Assembly: GCA_019695575.1 (NCBI GenBank)
Contig: JADNSB010000012.1
Coordinates: forward strand, 124,001-188,000
Length of the DNA: 64,000 nucleotides
Reading direction: 5' to 3'
DNA from: Angomonas ambiguus
Taxonomy: Eukaryota; Euglenozoa; Kinetoplastea; Trypanosomatida; Trypanosomatidae
Shown: positions 37,988 to 46,908 of the stretch, piece after piece
Layout of the letters: each line of letters starts with the position of its first letter
Numbering within the stretch: the first letter of the stretch is position 1
The notes under the pieces: model-generated
Database searches by the model: none
Seen by the model: only the letters and a program-made list of their open reading frames with translations
What the model was told of the DNA's origin: nothing
Position numbers and translations under genes: made by a program

Positions 37988-38517
37988 TAGTAATAGAGAG
38001 ATACACACGTTGTTGTACGGTGAAAAAACAACAACAACAACAAACTAATAAAAGAAAATATAGTAAAAAGAAAGGAAAATAAAAGTGACTCAAAGGAACA
38101 GCAGGAAGTAATGAAGATAGAATAAGAAAAACGGAGCGAAATAGAATAGTGCACTGTTAGATTTTTTTTTTTTTACACTACTATTCCTATTTCGTTCCCA
38201 GTTTTTAAGTATGTTGCTCCTCTTTAGCATTTTTTTTATCCAAAGTTTTACTGGTATTACGTTTTCCCTTTTAGGCGTTCATGGATGTATGTTTTTTTTT
38301 CTTTATTTAATTTCGTCTTGTCCTACAGTGAAGTAGTTTACTAAATTGACTGTTATTTCCTCTTTACCATTTTTTTTTTTGCATCTCACTCACTCACTCA
38401 CTCTCTGTCTTTCTTTCCCAGTCTAACTATTATTTTTTCTCCTTTTAAATTCTTGTTATTTTTTTTTTCTTTTCTATCTAGATTTTTCTCTGTTTTTTAA
38501 CATTACACTCCCCCCAC
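37988..38517 (+). other. Long intergenic region before the 1571-residue gene
   Basis: The first 170 bases after IFT20 are purine-rich (A/G). The rest is T/C-rich in several blocks (38161-38174, 38231-38241, 38371-38382, 38441-38509). AG at 38480-38481 is a candidate acceptor, about 36 bases before the ATG. A short CTCA repeat lies near 38387-38404. No RNA gene is visible. Confidence 0.5.
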
Positions 38518-41500
38518 ATGTCTATTAACCCCTTTCCAACCTACCACAATAACTTTTTCCCCGTTAGTAACCGTAACTCGGAGCTGCCCGAAATGGCCCC
38601 TCCCACGTCCTCCAGGCCGCACTCTGCTGGGGTGTCTGGGTACTCCAGCAGTCGGTCCTCTCGGCCACCCTATGTGTCCCACGCACGTCAGGTTACCCCT
38701 AGTCTATTAGATCTTAAAGGGAGACAAAAGCTAGTGGATAATTTTACGCAGCTGAATCCTATTGCAAACCTTGTAGGGATCGGCGATCGACTCCGCAGTA
38801 CGGTCCAGAGGCCTTACTTTCACTATACCCCCATCACCGACTCGGAGAGTGCGGTGTTGAGCTCGATTCAGAACCAGTACTACGGGGAATGGAAGGAAAA
38901 TGCTCCCAGGTCGTTTCCCAAGAAAGGAGAAAAAAAAGCGGCCTCCGCGTCATCAACTCCCTTGTTTTATCCACAACCCCCTACCAAGGAGGAGGAGGGA
39001 AGAGCGGTGTCGGAGGAGGACATTTACTTTGATAATGCGTTGGCGCAAAAGTTGTACAGTAGAAACCGAAGAGTCCAACCAGCACCTTACAGAGTGGTGG
39101 AGAAGGAAGAAGAAGAGGAGGCGGATAGCATTTATGAGAAAATATTGATGCCCGAACTGCAAAATCGGCCCATTAAATCCCCAAACGCTTCTCGGTATAA
39201 AATGTACACCCCGAAAACTAAATCAAAAGGGGCAAAGGTAACGGGCGGTAACAAATACAGACGAGAAGGGAATAGTAGTCGTCCTACTTTCCAATACCGT
39301 ACCTGTGATTGTTGCTGTCTACCCGAAGAGAGAGAACTGGAGAAGGAGACTACCCCGTTAGCCCCACACAAGCCGAAGGGAAATCAAGGACCCCGGCGGC
39401 ACCGACCGAACCCACCACACTCGCCAAAAGAAGAAAAACGGTCGGCGGAGCGCACCACCCCTTACGGCCCGAATGCTACTGACTGGGAATCCAACTCTGT
39501 TCTGTTGGCAGAGGCAAAGCCAGGCTCCCTTCCCACGTCGTCCACCCTGTCCAACAGCGCCTCCGGAAACACCAACCCCATGTACGATATGGTACAAGAG
39601 CTACGAGAGCTCTTTCTCGCGTCCAACCAGCACACACAGGAGCAGATTGATCGGATGGAGGAGATGCTGGCAAGGGCGGTAGAAGGGAGGGGTGCTACTA
39701 CTACTATGGTGAAGGGGAGGACGCTTCCGTTGAGCGCTCTACCCCCTTCTTCTACTGCGGACCCTATCCACTATCCCTCCCGAGCCTACAGCGATGAAAG
39801 CGCGACGATACCGACCTCCTCGGTGGCGAGTTCTCTTTCCACCGAAGAAGAGGAAGAAGAAAAGGAAGAGGCGGAGGAGGCCTTGGTGGGGTTACCCAAT
39901 CGTATTGACGTCTTCAATACTCACAAAAAAGAAGCTCAGGTGGATAAAGTTAACGGAATAAGTGCGTCTAAACCGAAAAAAGAAAACGGGAATGTGGTCA
40001 ATTTGAATTGGGCGATTCCAGTGGACAGCAGTTCTTCCGAACACGAAAACGATGAAGTGGATTCCAATGAAGGTCTTCCTAACGACGCAGAGGTGGCTGA
40101 GGATAGTATAGTTCGAATGGCAAGACTCATTACCCTCCTCAACTCCCTTGAGACGGAAGAAAGTATAGCCCGTCATGAGATGGAGGAGGAAGAGAAACTG
40201 GAGAAGGATGAAATCGAACGAATCATTGTGGAGCTTCAGCAAGTCACGGCTCGAAAGTCGATAGAGACGGAGGAATGTGACTGTAGAGAACACTTCTACA
40301 GCTCGTATAAATTCATCACCGAAGCCGTTCTCCTTCGGTTGCTTTTTGAAAGAGAAAGAACGAATAGGATTCAGGAAGAGGAACAGGAGTGGTTTAAGCT
40401 AAGGGAAGACTTTTTCAGTCTCAAGCATGCTATTCTGCTAAAAGAAATCGAGGCACAAGAGGCGAAAGAAAAAGAAATGAAACTGTTTCTTGAAAAGCGA
40501 TTTGCCCAAGAAGTGGAAAACGCTATCGCGGAGGAGGAGAGGACACGAGAAGTGATTGATAATATGGAGGCGTACCTGTACTATGAAGTCTACTATGTGG
40601 ATTTTATAAAATCATCGGAGCAGATCCAACGAGAGTGTGTGGAGGGGGAGGAAACAGAATCAAGGTCTGTGTTGGAGAAGCAGTTCAGAGAGGAGCTCCC
40701 TGTGGAGGCGGTATTTGAACCAGTGCGTGGGTCAGTGGTGGTGGAGACGGGAAGGAAGGCGGAAGCTCTGACCACTGCTCAGGAGGACAATGTCAGCCAA
40801 AGTTCGACGTTAGTGTCGGGGAGTGAGGAAAAGGGTGAAGTAGTAGAGAAGAAAACGGAGGAGAACGAATTGGGGGCGTCTAGACCTGAGGACCGTGAAG
40901 AACTCAGGATAGAGGTTGAATCCAACAATGAGATTGACGCGCCGCTTTTTCCTTCCGAGGAATCAGAGCCTTCCCCGGTAGAAGTGGTTTACTCGCATTC
41001 ACCGAAGGCTCCTGTAATGGAGACACTGCCCCCTACACCATCAGAGACGGTAGTCCTACGCTTTCTCTACCTTGAATTGGAGGAAACCAATGTGCGTCAA
41101 CAGATTTTATTCCTAGAGTCCTGCCAGAGAAACTCCATTTTAAGCTCCATGACCAGTGAAAGTGACATGCTGAATACCACCATCGTCACCGCCCTTGCGG
41201 TCGCCAAGACGGTCTTCTCAAAGAATAGAAGTAGCTGCTCCTCCTCCTCTGCCGACGCAGCGTACACCTTCATGAGGAACTCCCCGGTGAAAGAAGCCGG
41301 AGCGAAACGATCCCCGAAAGAACGTTCTAACTTGTCGATCAACATGAATATCGTGGAACTACAAGACGGTAGTACGGATATGATCATTAACTCTTTCAAC
41401 TCCCCCCTTGTGATTGATAACTTGAAAAAAGAGGAACAAGAGGACGATTTTGACTCTGGTATGGGGTTTGACGTGGAGGAAGGGGTGCAGGAGGGGAACG

Positions 41501-43233
41501 CGGCTTGGCCTGAGGGCGGACCAGAAGGACACCCTACCGAAGAACACACGGAAGACGAGGGTCAAGAGGAGCAGCCTAGTGTTGAACACCGAATCCAACT
41601 ACGCCGGCTGAGTCCACCCTCTGAAGAAGTGGAACCGAACGAGAAGGAAGAGTTGCAGGGGGACCCTGTGGAGCCCCCCAAAGAAGAAGAAAATCAACCT
41701 GAAAAGGATGGCGACGACAAGCGGGGAGAAGAAGAACAAGGTACACCGCCTCACGGACCTACTGCTTTCGATCTTCCGTTCACCGATGACTTTATGGAGT
41801 CTCCGTCTGAAAGGTCGAAACCGCTGAAAGTGAGCGAAGTGATGGCGAAGCGAAAAATAATCCCCCAACAAAGGAAAAAATATAGTGCCAATATTGAAAT
41901 GCCCCCGCGACGAAACCAATTTCGTTCCTCTGTAGACACTGCCGAGCACTCTCGACTGACCGATGGCAGTTTTTTGGAGACACCAGATATCAACACCAAG
42001 CAAACGATGCCCTACGCGAGTGGTTTACTAGGACCCAATGTGAATCCAGCCTCCCCCATGTTCAGTGGCGAGGATGTCAAATCCTTGCTGGAGGGAAATC
42101 AAAGTCACGGGTCTCAGTTTATGCGACAACACCAGGAAGAACGAAAAAGGAAGTCTGAGTCGGAGGCGATGGGGTACACAGAGGACAATGATATGGACAG
42201 TGACTCGGACGATGGGGCGTCGTCGGAGGTGGGCACTGTGTTGGACCCGACCCGTCGTGGAAATAGAAAGAAGAGAAGAGAGCGTCCTAGTAGTTCTACA
42301 TCGCCCCGGGTAAAGATGGATGCAGTGGACGTAGACGAAGGAGAGGAGGTAGGGAGTCACACCCATCCGAGGCGTCCGAAGCAAAAGGTGGTACATCGTC
42401 AGATTGCGGTGTCCGCGGTGGACGAAGACGAGGCGGAGGAGATCCACGAACGTAGGAAAGTAAACACTTCGCTGAATGGGGTGCCTCAGAATCCGGAAGG
42501 AGTGGTGGAGACGGGGGACGTGTTAAACACCAGTGAGTCCCTCTCTCTCACCCCTCCTACCCCACCTCTGGAAACCGAGGAGGTGATACCGGAGGAGGAG
42601 CTGAGGCGGCGCCACGAGTCGGCTGGCATGACCCCAGTTATCACCCACAGTGTAGATATGAAGGAGATTGAACACATTGCGCTGGACAACACCAGCTCCA
42701 AAGGATCTGATACCAACCACGAAAAGGAAATAGCCGTGAGGGAGTTCGAAAAGCGAATGAGCTCCGTAGCGTTGACCCTACGGATAAAACCTTCCCATGA
42801 TAACGCCCTCGGACGTAGCGACGACAGCTCTTCCATTGGTAGTGCCTCCACCGTCGGTAATATCAACAGTCAAGCTTTTTTGGCTTCTGTGGAGCACTCC
42901 ACGTCGGGCACTGTAACGGGCAACGAAAATAGCCGAAGTAATCTACCCAAGTCGTGGAAAATTAGCAAACGGGAGCATGGTAAGTTTGATCGAGAGGAGA
43001 CCGCCCGCTACCGTCGGGAACTGGAAATGGAAGAGGCCATTGAGGATCGCGATGCCCAAATGAGTTCCATCCCGTCGTTTATGAAAAAGATTGCCCGCCC
43101 ACTACCACCGATCCCGCCGGTTGCGCACAGTCCCACCTCACTAGTGTCCAGCAGCTTAGGAGACTACCCGAAAATAAAACTGCCCCACATCGGTGAAAGC
43201 AGTTCCGATGACGATGAGGACAGTGTATCATAA
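38518..43233 (+). CDS. Very large acidic, mostly helical hypothetical protein
   Basis: The 1571 residues fall into parts. The N-terminal 110 contain conserved-looking LLDLKGRQKLVDNFTQLNP and PYFHYTPITDSE. A low-complexity middle is followed by an almost continuous Glu-rich helical region (about residues 532-715). There, units of the form E-x-x-x-R-x-x-I-x-x-x-E recur, such as ETEESIARHEMEEEE, RERTNRIQEEEQEWF and EEERTREVIDNME. A related unit recurs near residue 850 (LELEETNVRQQILFLES). Large Glu/Pro-rich disordered stretches follow, and the end has a conserved-looking segment (KSWKISKREHGKFDREE, SFMKKIARPLPPIPP). The E/R repeat style is seen in big flagellar and cytoskeletal proteins of kinetoplastids. 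Function is not assigned. Confidence 0.75.
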   Translation: MSINPFPTYHNNFFPVSNRNSELPEMAPPTSSRPHSAGVSGYSSSRSSRPPYVSHARQVTPSLLDLKGRQKLVDNFTQLNPIANLVGIGDRLRSTVQRPYFHYTPITDSESAVLSSIQNQYYGEWKENAPRSFPKKGEKKAASASSTPLFYPQPPTKEEEGRAVSEEDIYFDNALAQKLYSRNRRVQPAPYRVVEKEEEEEADSIYEKILMPELQNRPIKSPNASRYKMYTPKTKSKGAKVTGGNKYRREGNSSRPTFQYRTCDCCCLPEERELEKETTPLAPHKPKGNQGPRRHRPNPPHSPKEEKRSAERTTPYGPNATDWESNSVLLAEAKPGSLPTSSTLSNSASGNTNPMYDMVQELRELFLASNQHTQEQIDRMEEMLARAVEGRGATTTMVKGRTLPLSALPPSSTADPIHYPSRAYSDESATIPTSSVASSLSTEEEEEEKEEAEEALVGLPNRIDVFNTHKKEAQVDKVNGISASKPKKENGNVVNLNWAIPVDSSSSEHENDEVDSNEGLPNDAEVAEDSIVRMARLITLLNSLETEESIARHEMEEEEKLEKDEIERIIVELQQVTARKSIETEECDCREHFYSSYKFITEAVLLRLLFERERTNRIQEEEQEWFKLREDFFSLKHAILLKEIEAQEAKEKEMKLFLEKRFAQEVENAIAEEERTREVIDNMEAYLYYEVYYVDFIKSSEQIQRECVEGEETESRSVLEKQFREELPVEAVFEPVRGSVVVETGRKAEALTTAQEDNVSQSSTLVSGSEEKGEVVEKKTEENELGASRPEDREELRIEVESNNEIDAPLFPSEESEPSPVEVVYSHSPKAPVMETLPPTPSETVVLRFLYLELEETNVRQQILFLESCQRNSILSSMTSESDMLNTTIVTALAVAKTVFSKNRSSCSSSSADAAYTFMRNSPVKEAGAKRSPKERSNLSINMNIVELQDGSTDMIINSFNSPLVIDNLKKEEQEDDFDSGMGFDVEEGVQEGNAAWPEGGPEGHPTEEHTEDEGQEEQPSVEHRIQLRRLSPPSEEVEPNEKEELQGDPVEPPKEEENQPEKDGDDKRGEEEQGTPPHGPTAFDLPFTDDFMESPSERSKPLKVSEVMAKRKIIPQQRKKYSANIEMPPRRNQFRSSVDTAEHSRLTDGSFLETPDINTKQTMPYASGLLGPNVNPASPMFSGEDVKSLLEGNQSHGSQFMRQHQEERKRKSESEAMGYTEDNDMDSDSDDGASSEVGTVLDPTRRGNRKKRRERPSSSTSPRVKMDAVDVDEGEEVGSHTHPRRPKQKVVHRQIAVSAVDEDEAEEIHERRKVNTSLNGVPQNPEGVVETGDVLNTSESLSLTPPTPPLETEEVIPEEELRRRHESAGMTPVITHSVDMKEIEHIALDNTSSKGSDTNHEKEIAVREFEKRMSSVALTLRIKPSHDNALGRSDDSSSIGSASTVGNINSQAFLASVEHSTSGTVTGNENSRSNLPKSWKISKREHGKFDREETARYRRELEMEEAIEDRDAQMSSIPSFMKKIARPLPPIPPVAHSPTSLVSSSLGDYPKIKLPHIGESSSDDDEDSVS

Positions 43234-43698
43234 CGGTGTAAAAAAACAACAAAAAAACTCCTAGCATCAAAAATATACAATAGATGTACTCTTTTTTTTA
43301 TAATTAAATTTTTGTACAGCCATTCTTTTTTTTGTTGTTGTTGAAATTCTCATTAATAATCATTTATTACTCTTCTTATAATTTTTTTTTCTTTGGTTCT
43401 TATGGTAAATTGTTTTTTTTTTTAAGTTAAAATTTCCTTAACCAATGTTTGTAATATAACTTTCAAGAGTATTTAATCATTATTATTATTATTACTATTA
43501 TTTCTGTTAGTATTCGTTAGTATTGAGGGACCGCTTTAAGGACTTCTATTTTGAATCTACTTTAAACTCTTTTATCCTTCTTTTAAATCTTCTAAAAGAA
43601 AAATAGAAAAGATAAGGAAGAATACACACACCAAAAAAAAAAAAAAAAGCAGAACACTGAACTGAGTTCGTAGTAAAAACAAAATAATAATAGGTAAA
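43234..43698 (+). other. AT-rich intergenic region
   Basis: These 465 bases contain several T-runs (43290-43300, 43326-43334, 43383-43392, 43412-43423) and an ATT repeat near 43480-43501. The likely acceptor for PIG-M is in 43640-43690, where AG occurs after an A-run. No RNA gene is visible. Confidence 0.45.
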
Positions 43699-45009
43699 AT
43701 GAAGACAAAACAAAAAGGTAGCAACTCGGAGCGCTCCTCCATCATTGACCGTTTCACTATCGCTCAGTTGTTATGTATTGGCCTTGTGGTGAGAGTTTTA
43801 TTACTCCTCTACTCCGCCTTTCACGATAGTCACTTTCGGGTGAAGTATACCGATATTGATTATATGATAGTCGTAGACGGGGCGAAGGAAATGCTGAAGG
43901 GAGGCAGTCCGTTTGATCGAACCACCTATCGGTATACCCCGTTGCTGGCGGTGTTGGTGTTTCCCGCAGCGATGGTGGCCAACCCGTTAGGAAAGATTGT
44001 GTTTACCCTCGCTGATGTGGGAGCGGCGTGGTACAGTTATCAGGTAATGCGGCGCTTCGCCACACCACGGAGCGCCAAGTGGATGGTGTCGCTCTTCATT
44101 TTATTCAACCCCATCGTGCTGAATGTGTCTACCCGCGGGAACAGCGATATGCTCATCACTTTTATGAGTATGTTTGTTCTTTCAAAGTTTTTCGACCAAC
44201 AGTACTACAAGGCCGCCTCCATGTTAGGGTTCGCGGTTCACTTTAAAATTTACCCCATCATCTACGCTCTTCCGTTGGTTCTGGGGGTGGTGGAGGGCAC
44301 CCCTGGTAAGACGTTTCTTCAGCGGTGTGTTAAGGCGCTACCCACTGTGCTCCTCTGCGGAGCTCTGTTCCTCTTTTCCTTCGCTGTTCCCACGCTCCTG
44401 TGCTACGCCTTGTACGGCTATCAATACCTCTACGAGGCTTTTATCTATCACTTTTTCCGAGAAGATCACCGCCATAACTTTTCTCCGTACTGGTTGCTGA
44501 TGTATCTCAACATGGGACGCCGTGCATTAGGGGTGGGGGAGGATCACTCCGCCGGCCTTTTCGCCTTTATTCCGCAGTTCATTGTGTTATTTTATTCGGC
44601 CTGGAGACTCCGTCGTAACATCGCGCACGCCTGCTGTGTTCAAACAATGTTTTTCATTGCCTTTAACAAGGTATGCACTGTCCAATATTTTGTGTGGTTT
44701 ATTCCTTTCTTACCTTTTGTGTTTTGTGAACCACTCCAGCAGGACAAGGAGGCGAAAACCTCCCCTCAGCCTTCTCTTTTTACAATGGTGGCGGCCTTTA
44801 CGCTGTGGAGCCTCACGATCCCTCTGTGGGTGCTCAACGCCTATCCGTTGGAGTTTAAAGGAGTGAACCGCTTTGGTCGTCTGTGGTTGGCGTCGTGTGC
44901 TTTTTATGTGGCGACGATTATGTTTGCGTCATGGCTGGGAAGGGTGTGTCGACGAACACAGATGGAGGAGGGAAGACTGATCAAACTGGAGGGACGCAAA
45001 ACGGAGTGA
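43699..45009 (+). CDS. PIGM: GPI mannosyltransferase 1 (PIG-M/GPI14)
   Basis: PIG-M adds the first alpha-1,4-mannose, from dolichol-phosphate-mannose, to the GPI precursor in the ER lumen. The 436 residues include the luminal DXD-type motif YTDIDYMIVVDGAKEML (Asp52, Asp54), then GGSPFDRTTYRYTPLLA, the most conserved part of the family. RGNSDMLITF and YPIIYALP follow. About ten hydrophobic segments run to the C-terminus, which ends in a basic tail. Length is normal (human 423). GPI anchors are central to kinetoplastid surfaces. Confidence 0.95.
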   Translation: MKTKQKGSNSERSSIIDRFTIAQLLCIGLVVRVLLLLYSAFHDSHFRVKYTDIDYMIVVDGAKEMLKGGSPFDRTTYRYTPLLAVLVFPAAMVANPLGKIVFTLADVGAAWYSYQVMRRFATPRSAKWMVSLFILFNPIVLNVSTRGNSDMLITFMSMFVLSKFFDQQYYKAASMLGFAVHFKIYPIIYALPLVLGVVEGTPGKTFLQRCVKALPTVLLCGALFLFSFAVPTLLCYALYGYQYLYEAFIYHFFREDHRHNFSPYWLLMYLNMGRRALGVGEDHSAGLFAFIPQFIVLFYSAWRLRRNIAHACCVQTMFFIAFNKVCTVQYFVWFIPFLPFVFCEPLQQDKEAKTSPQPSLFTMVAAFTLWSLTIPLWVLNAYPLEFKGVNRFGRLWLASCAFYVATIMFASWLGRVCRRTQMEEGRLIKLEGRKTE

Positions 45010-45421
45010 TGAATCCTCCCTCCCTAGTAGCACCACTGTTATAATATTATGATAATCATAATAAGGATAAGGATATCAATATAGAAATCAGTATCAATGT
45101 TGAGAAAAGAGATTTTAAATATTCCAGTACCATTTTTTTTTTTGGTTTAATTACATGTCAAAATGCAAAGAATGATGAAGAACAGTACTTCAATGTTTCT
45201 TTTTTTTGGTTTCTTGTATACGATATGAACTCTTCTGTACTCTTTGTTTCCTGTTTTTCCCTCTTTTCTTTTCCCCTTTGTTAACGAAAATTACAGGAAA
45301 AAATCCCTTTCATTGCTTTATTTTGGGTATATTTCGAAGGTTTTCCTATTATTATTATTATTATTTTTTTTTTTAAAATTAAAATTATCATTTTATTTAT
45401 TATTTTAATTACACTCTCCAA
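45010..45421 (+). other. AT-rich intergenic region
   Basis: This 412-base gap has T-runs at about 45132-45141, 45200-45208 and 45365-45374, and a TAT repeat near 45349-45364. AG candidates near 45295-45341 could be the acceptor for the TLC gene. Nothing else is visible. Confidence 0.45.
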
Positions 45422-46321
45422 ATGAACACAAGTATTTCCCCCGATGACTCGGCGTTGTACGTCATTCCTCAAAAAGGAGGCTTTACCCCTCAGCAAAGTA
45501 TCATTGGCTTCACCTGTGGCATACTACTCTACACCATTTCCTTCACCTTGTGTTGGTATTTCATGGACAAGTACTGGCCCCGTTTTCGAAACGATTATTC
45601 CCTTTCCAAGAAAGCGGATAACTGTTCCCGCTTCAACTCTTGTCTGAACTGTGTCCTCGTCACCCCATTACTGTTGTACGGTTTACTGTCCATGCGGTGG
45701 GGCCCTCATTACGAGCCGTTAGACGATCCCTGGCTGATCCAGCTTTCTCTTTTCATTGCTATGGGTTACTTTATCCAGGACATGTACGTCACCTTCCGGT
45801 ACAAGACCCCTCTGTGGCCCGTTTTTCTTCTCCACCACTTCATGGCGACAGTACCCTATGGAATATACTTCTTTGTCGATGACTGTGGTATGGGGGTGTT
45901 AATTCTTGGGTGCTTCATGCTCGTCGAGGGGACGAATGTCTTTTATAACGGACAACAGTGGTTGGAGGATGTGGACCGCACCGACAACGTGCTCTACGTG
46001 TTTCTCGTGTACAGTAACGTGGTGGGGTGGGTGGTGCTGCGGTTGATGAACCCTACCTTCTGTATGTGGGCCGCGGAGAAGTATATCATTCCCTCCGCTA
46101 GGCCCGGACAGGGCAACTGCCTCAAGCCAGGAGCCTTCTGTGGTTACTTTGTCAATGTGTTTTGTTATACCGCCTTCTTTGTTCGCATCTTGAAAGATGT
46201 CATTGTCAATCGATGGCTTAACGACCCCAAAAAGAAGAAAAGGGAAAAGAAAACTGAAAACAGCAACACAGATGCTAGTCGATCCGGTGGAAGGAGAAGA
46301 GAGGCAAAGAAGGAACAATAA
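45422..46321 (+). CDS. TLC-domain membrane protein, TLCD4-like
   Basis: The 299 residues hold about six membrane segments in a TLC (TRAM-LAG1-CLN8) layout. Diagnostic pieces are GYFIQDMYVTF (near residue 115), the double His of FLLHHFMATVPY (near 139) and the segment FMLVEGTNVFYNGQQWL (near 163). The C-terminus is a Lys/Arg-rich cytosolic tail. Animal TLCD relatives influence membrane lipid composition; ceramide synthases share the fold but need the fuller Lag1 motif, which is absent, so acyltransferase activity is unlikely. Confidence 0.82.
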   Translation: MNTSISPDDSALYVIPQKGGFTPQQSIIGFTCGILLYTISFTLCWYFMDKYWPRFRNDYSLSKKADNCSRFNSCLNCVLVTPLLLYGLLSMRWGPHYEPLDDPWLIQLSLFIAMGYFIQDMYVTFRYKTPLWPVFLLHHFMATVPYGIYFFVDDCGMGVLILGCFMLVEGTNVFYNGQQWLEDVDRTDNVLYVFLVYSNVVGWVVLRLMNPTFCMWAAEKYIIPSARPGQGNCLKPGAFCGYFVNVFCYTAFFVRILKDVIVNRWLNDPKKKKREKKTENSNTDASRSGGRRREAKKEQ

Positions 46322-46397
46322 AACAGGGTAGAAAAACAAAAACGAAAAACAACAGCAACAAAAACAACAATACCATAGAAAAGAATAGGATATTGTA

Positions 46398-46424
46398 AGT
46401 GCCAACCATAGCATATAGTTGGCA
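46398..46424. repeat. Short inverted repeat (hairpin)
   Basis: ATGCCAACTATATGC on the reverse strand and GTGCCAACCATAGCAT on the forward strand pair with a tiny loop. It lies about 80 bases after the TLC stop codon, where a 3' UTR or poly(A) region would be. Confidence 0.5.
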
Positions 46425-46849
46425 TTTGAATATTATTATTTTTTACTACATTAAATCCTTTCTTTCAATTTCCTTTTTGCGTTTTTTTTTAAACCTTTTT
46501 ATTCTGTCAGCACCGTGAAACTCATATAATGTCTTGCTACGTGCATAAAGAAAGGAAGAAAATATTATGTTCAGGGGAATAAAAATAAAGTTTAAACACA
46601 AAAATGAAATACAATATATTTTAAAGTGATTTTTTTTTAAAAAAAACGCGTTTCAAAATTCAGTCATTGTTTATATTGTATTTAGAAAAAGTCAGTAACG
46701 GTAAAATCCAATGGCTATCTGACAGGAATGTTCCCATTTTTATTTCGATACACTTTTTTTTTTCTGTTAACTTTTCCCTTGTTAATAATCTTTGACCTTT
46801 GTACTAAATGTTAAAAAGAGCATCTTCCACTCACTACATAACTCGTCTT

Positions 46850-46908
46850 TCACCCTCCGGACTCTTTTTTTTTTTCCTTTACCCTTTTCCTCTCCCACAC
46901 CTCTTTAG
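46850..46908 (+). promoter_or_regulatory. Long pyrimidine tract with AG abutting the ATG
   Basis: The tract runs from about 46869 to 46906 and contains no AG. The first AG is at 46907-46908 and the ATG follows at once at 46909. If that AG is used, the spliced leader joins directly to the start codon. Confidence 0.6.

Larger units (their letters stand above)
46322..46908 (+). other. Intergenic region before the calpain-like gene
   Basis: This 587-base AT-rich gap contains an inverted repeat near 46398-46424 (GTGCCAACCATAGCATATAGTTGGCAT), which can form a short hairpin. It ends in a long pyrimidine tract. No gene is evident. Confidence 0.5.
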
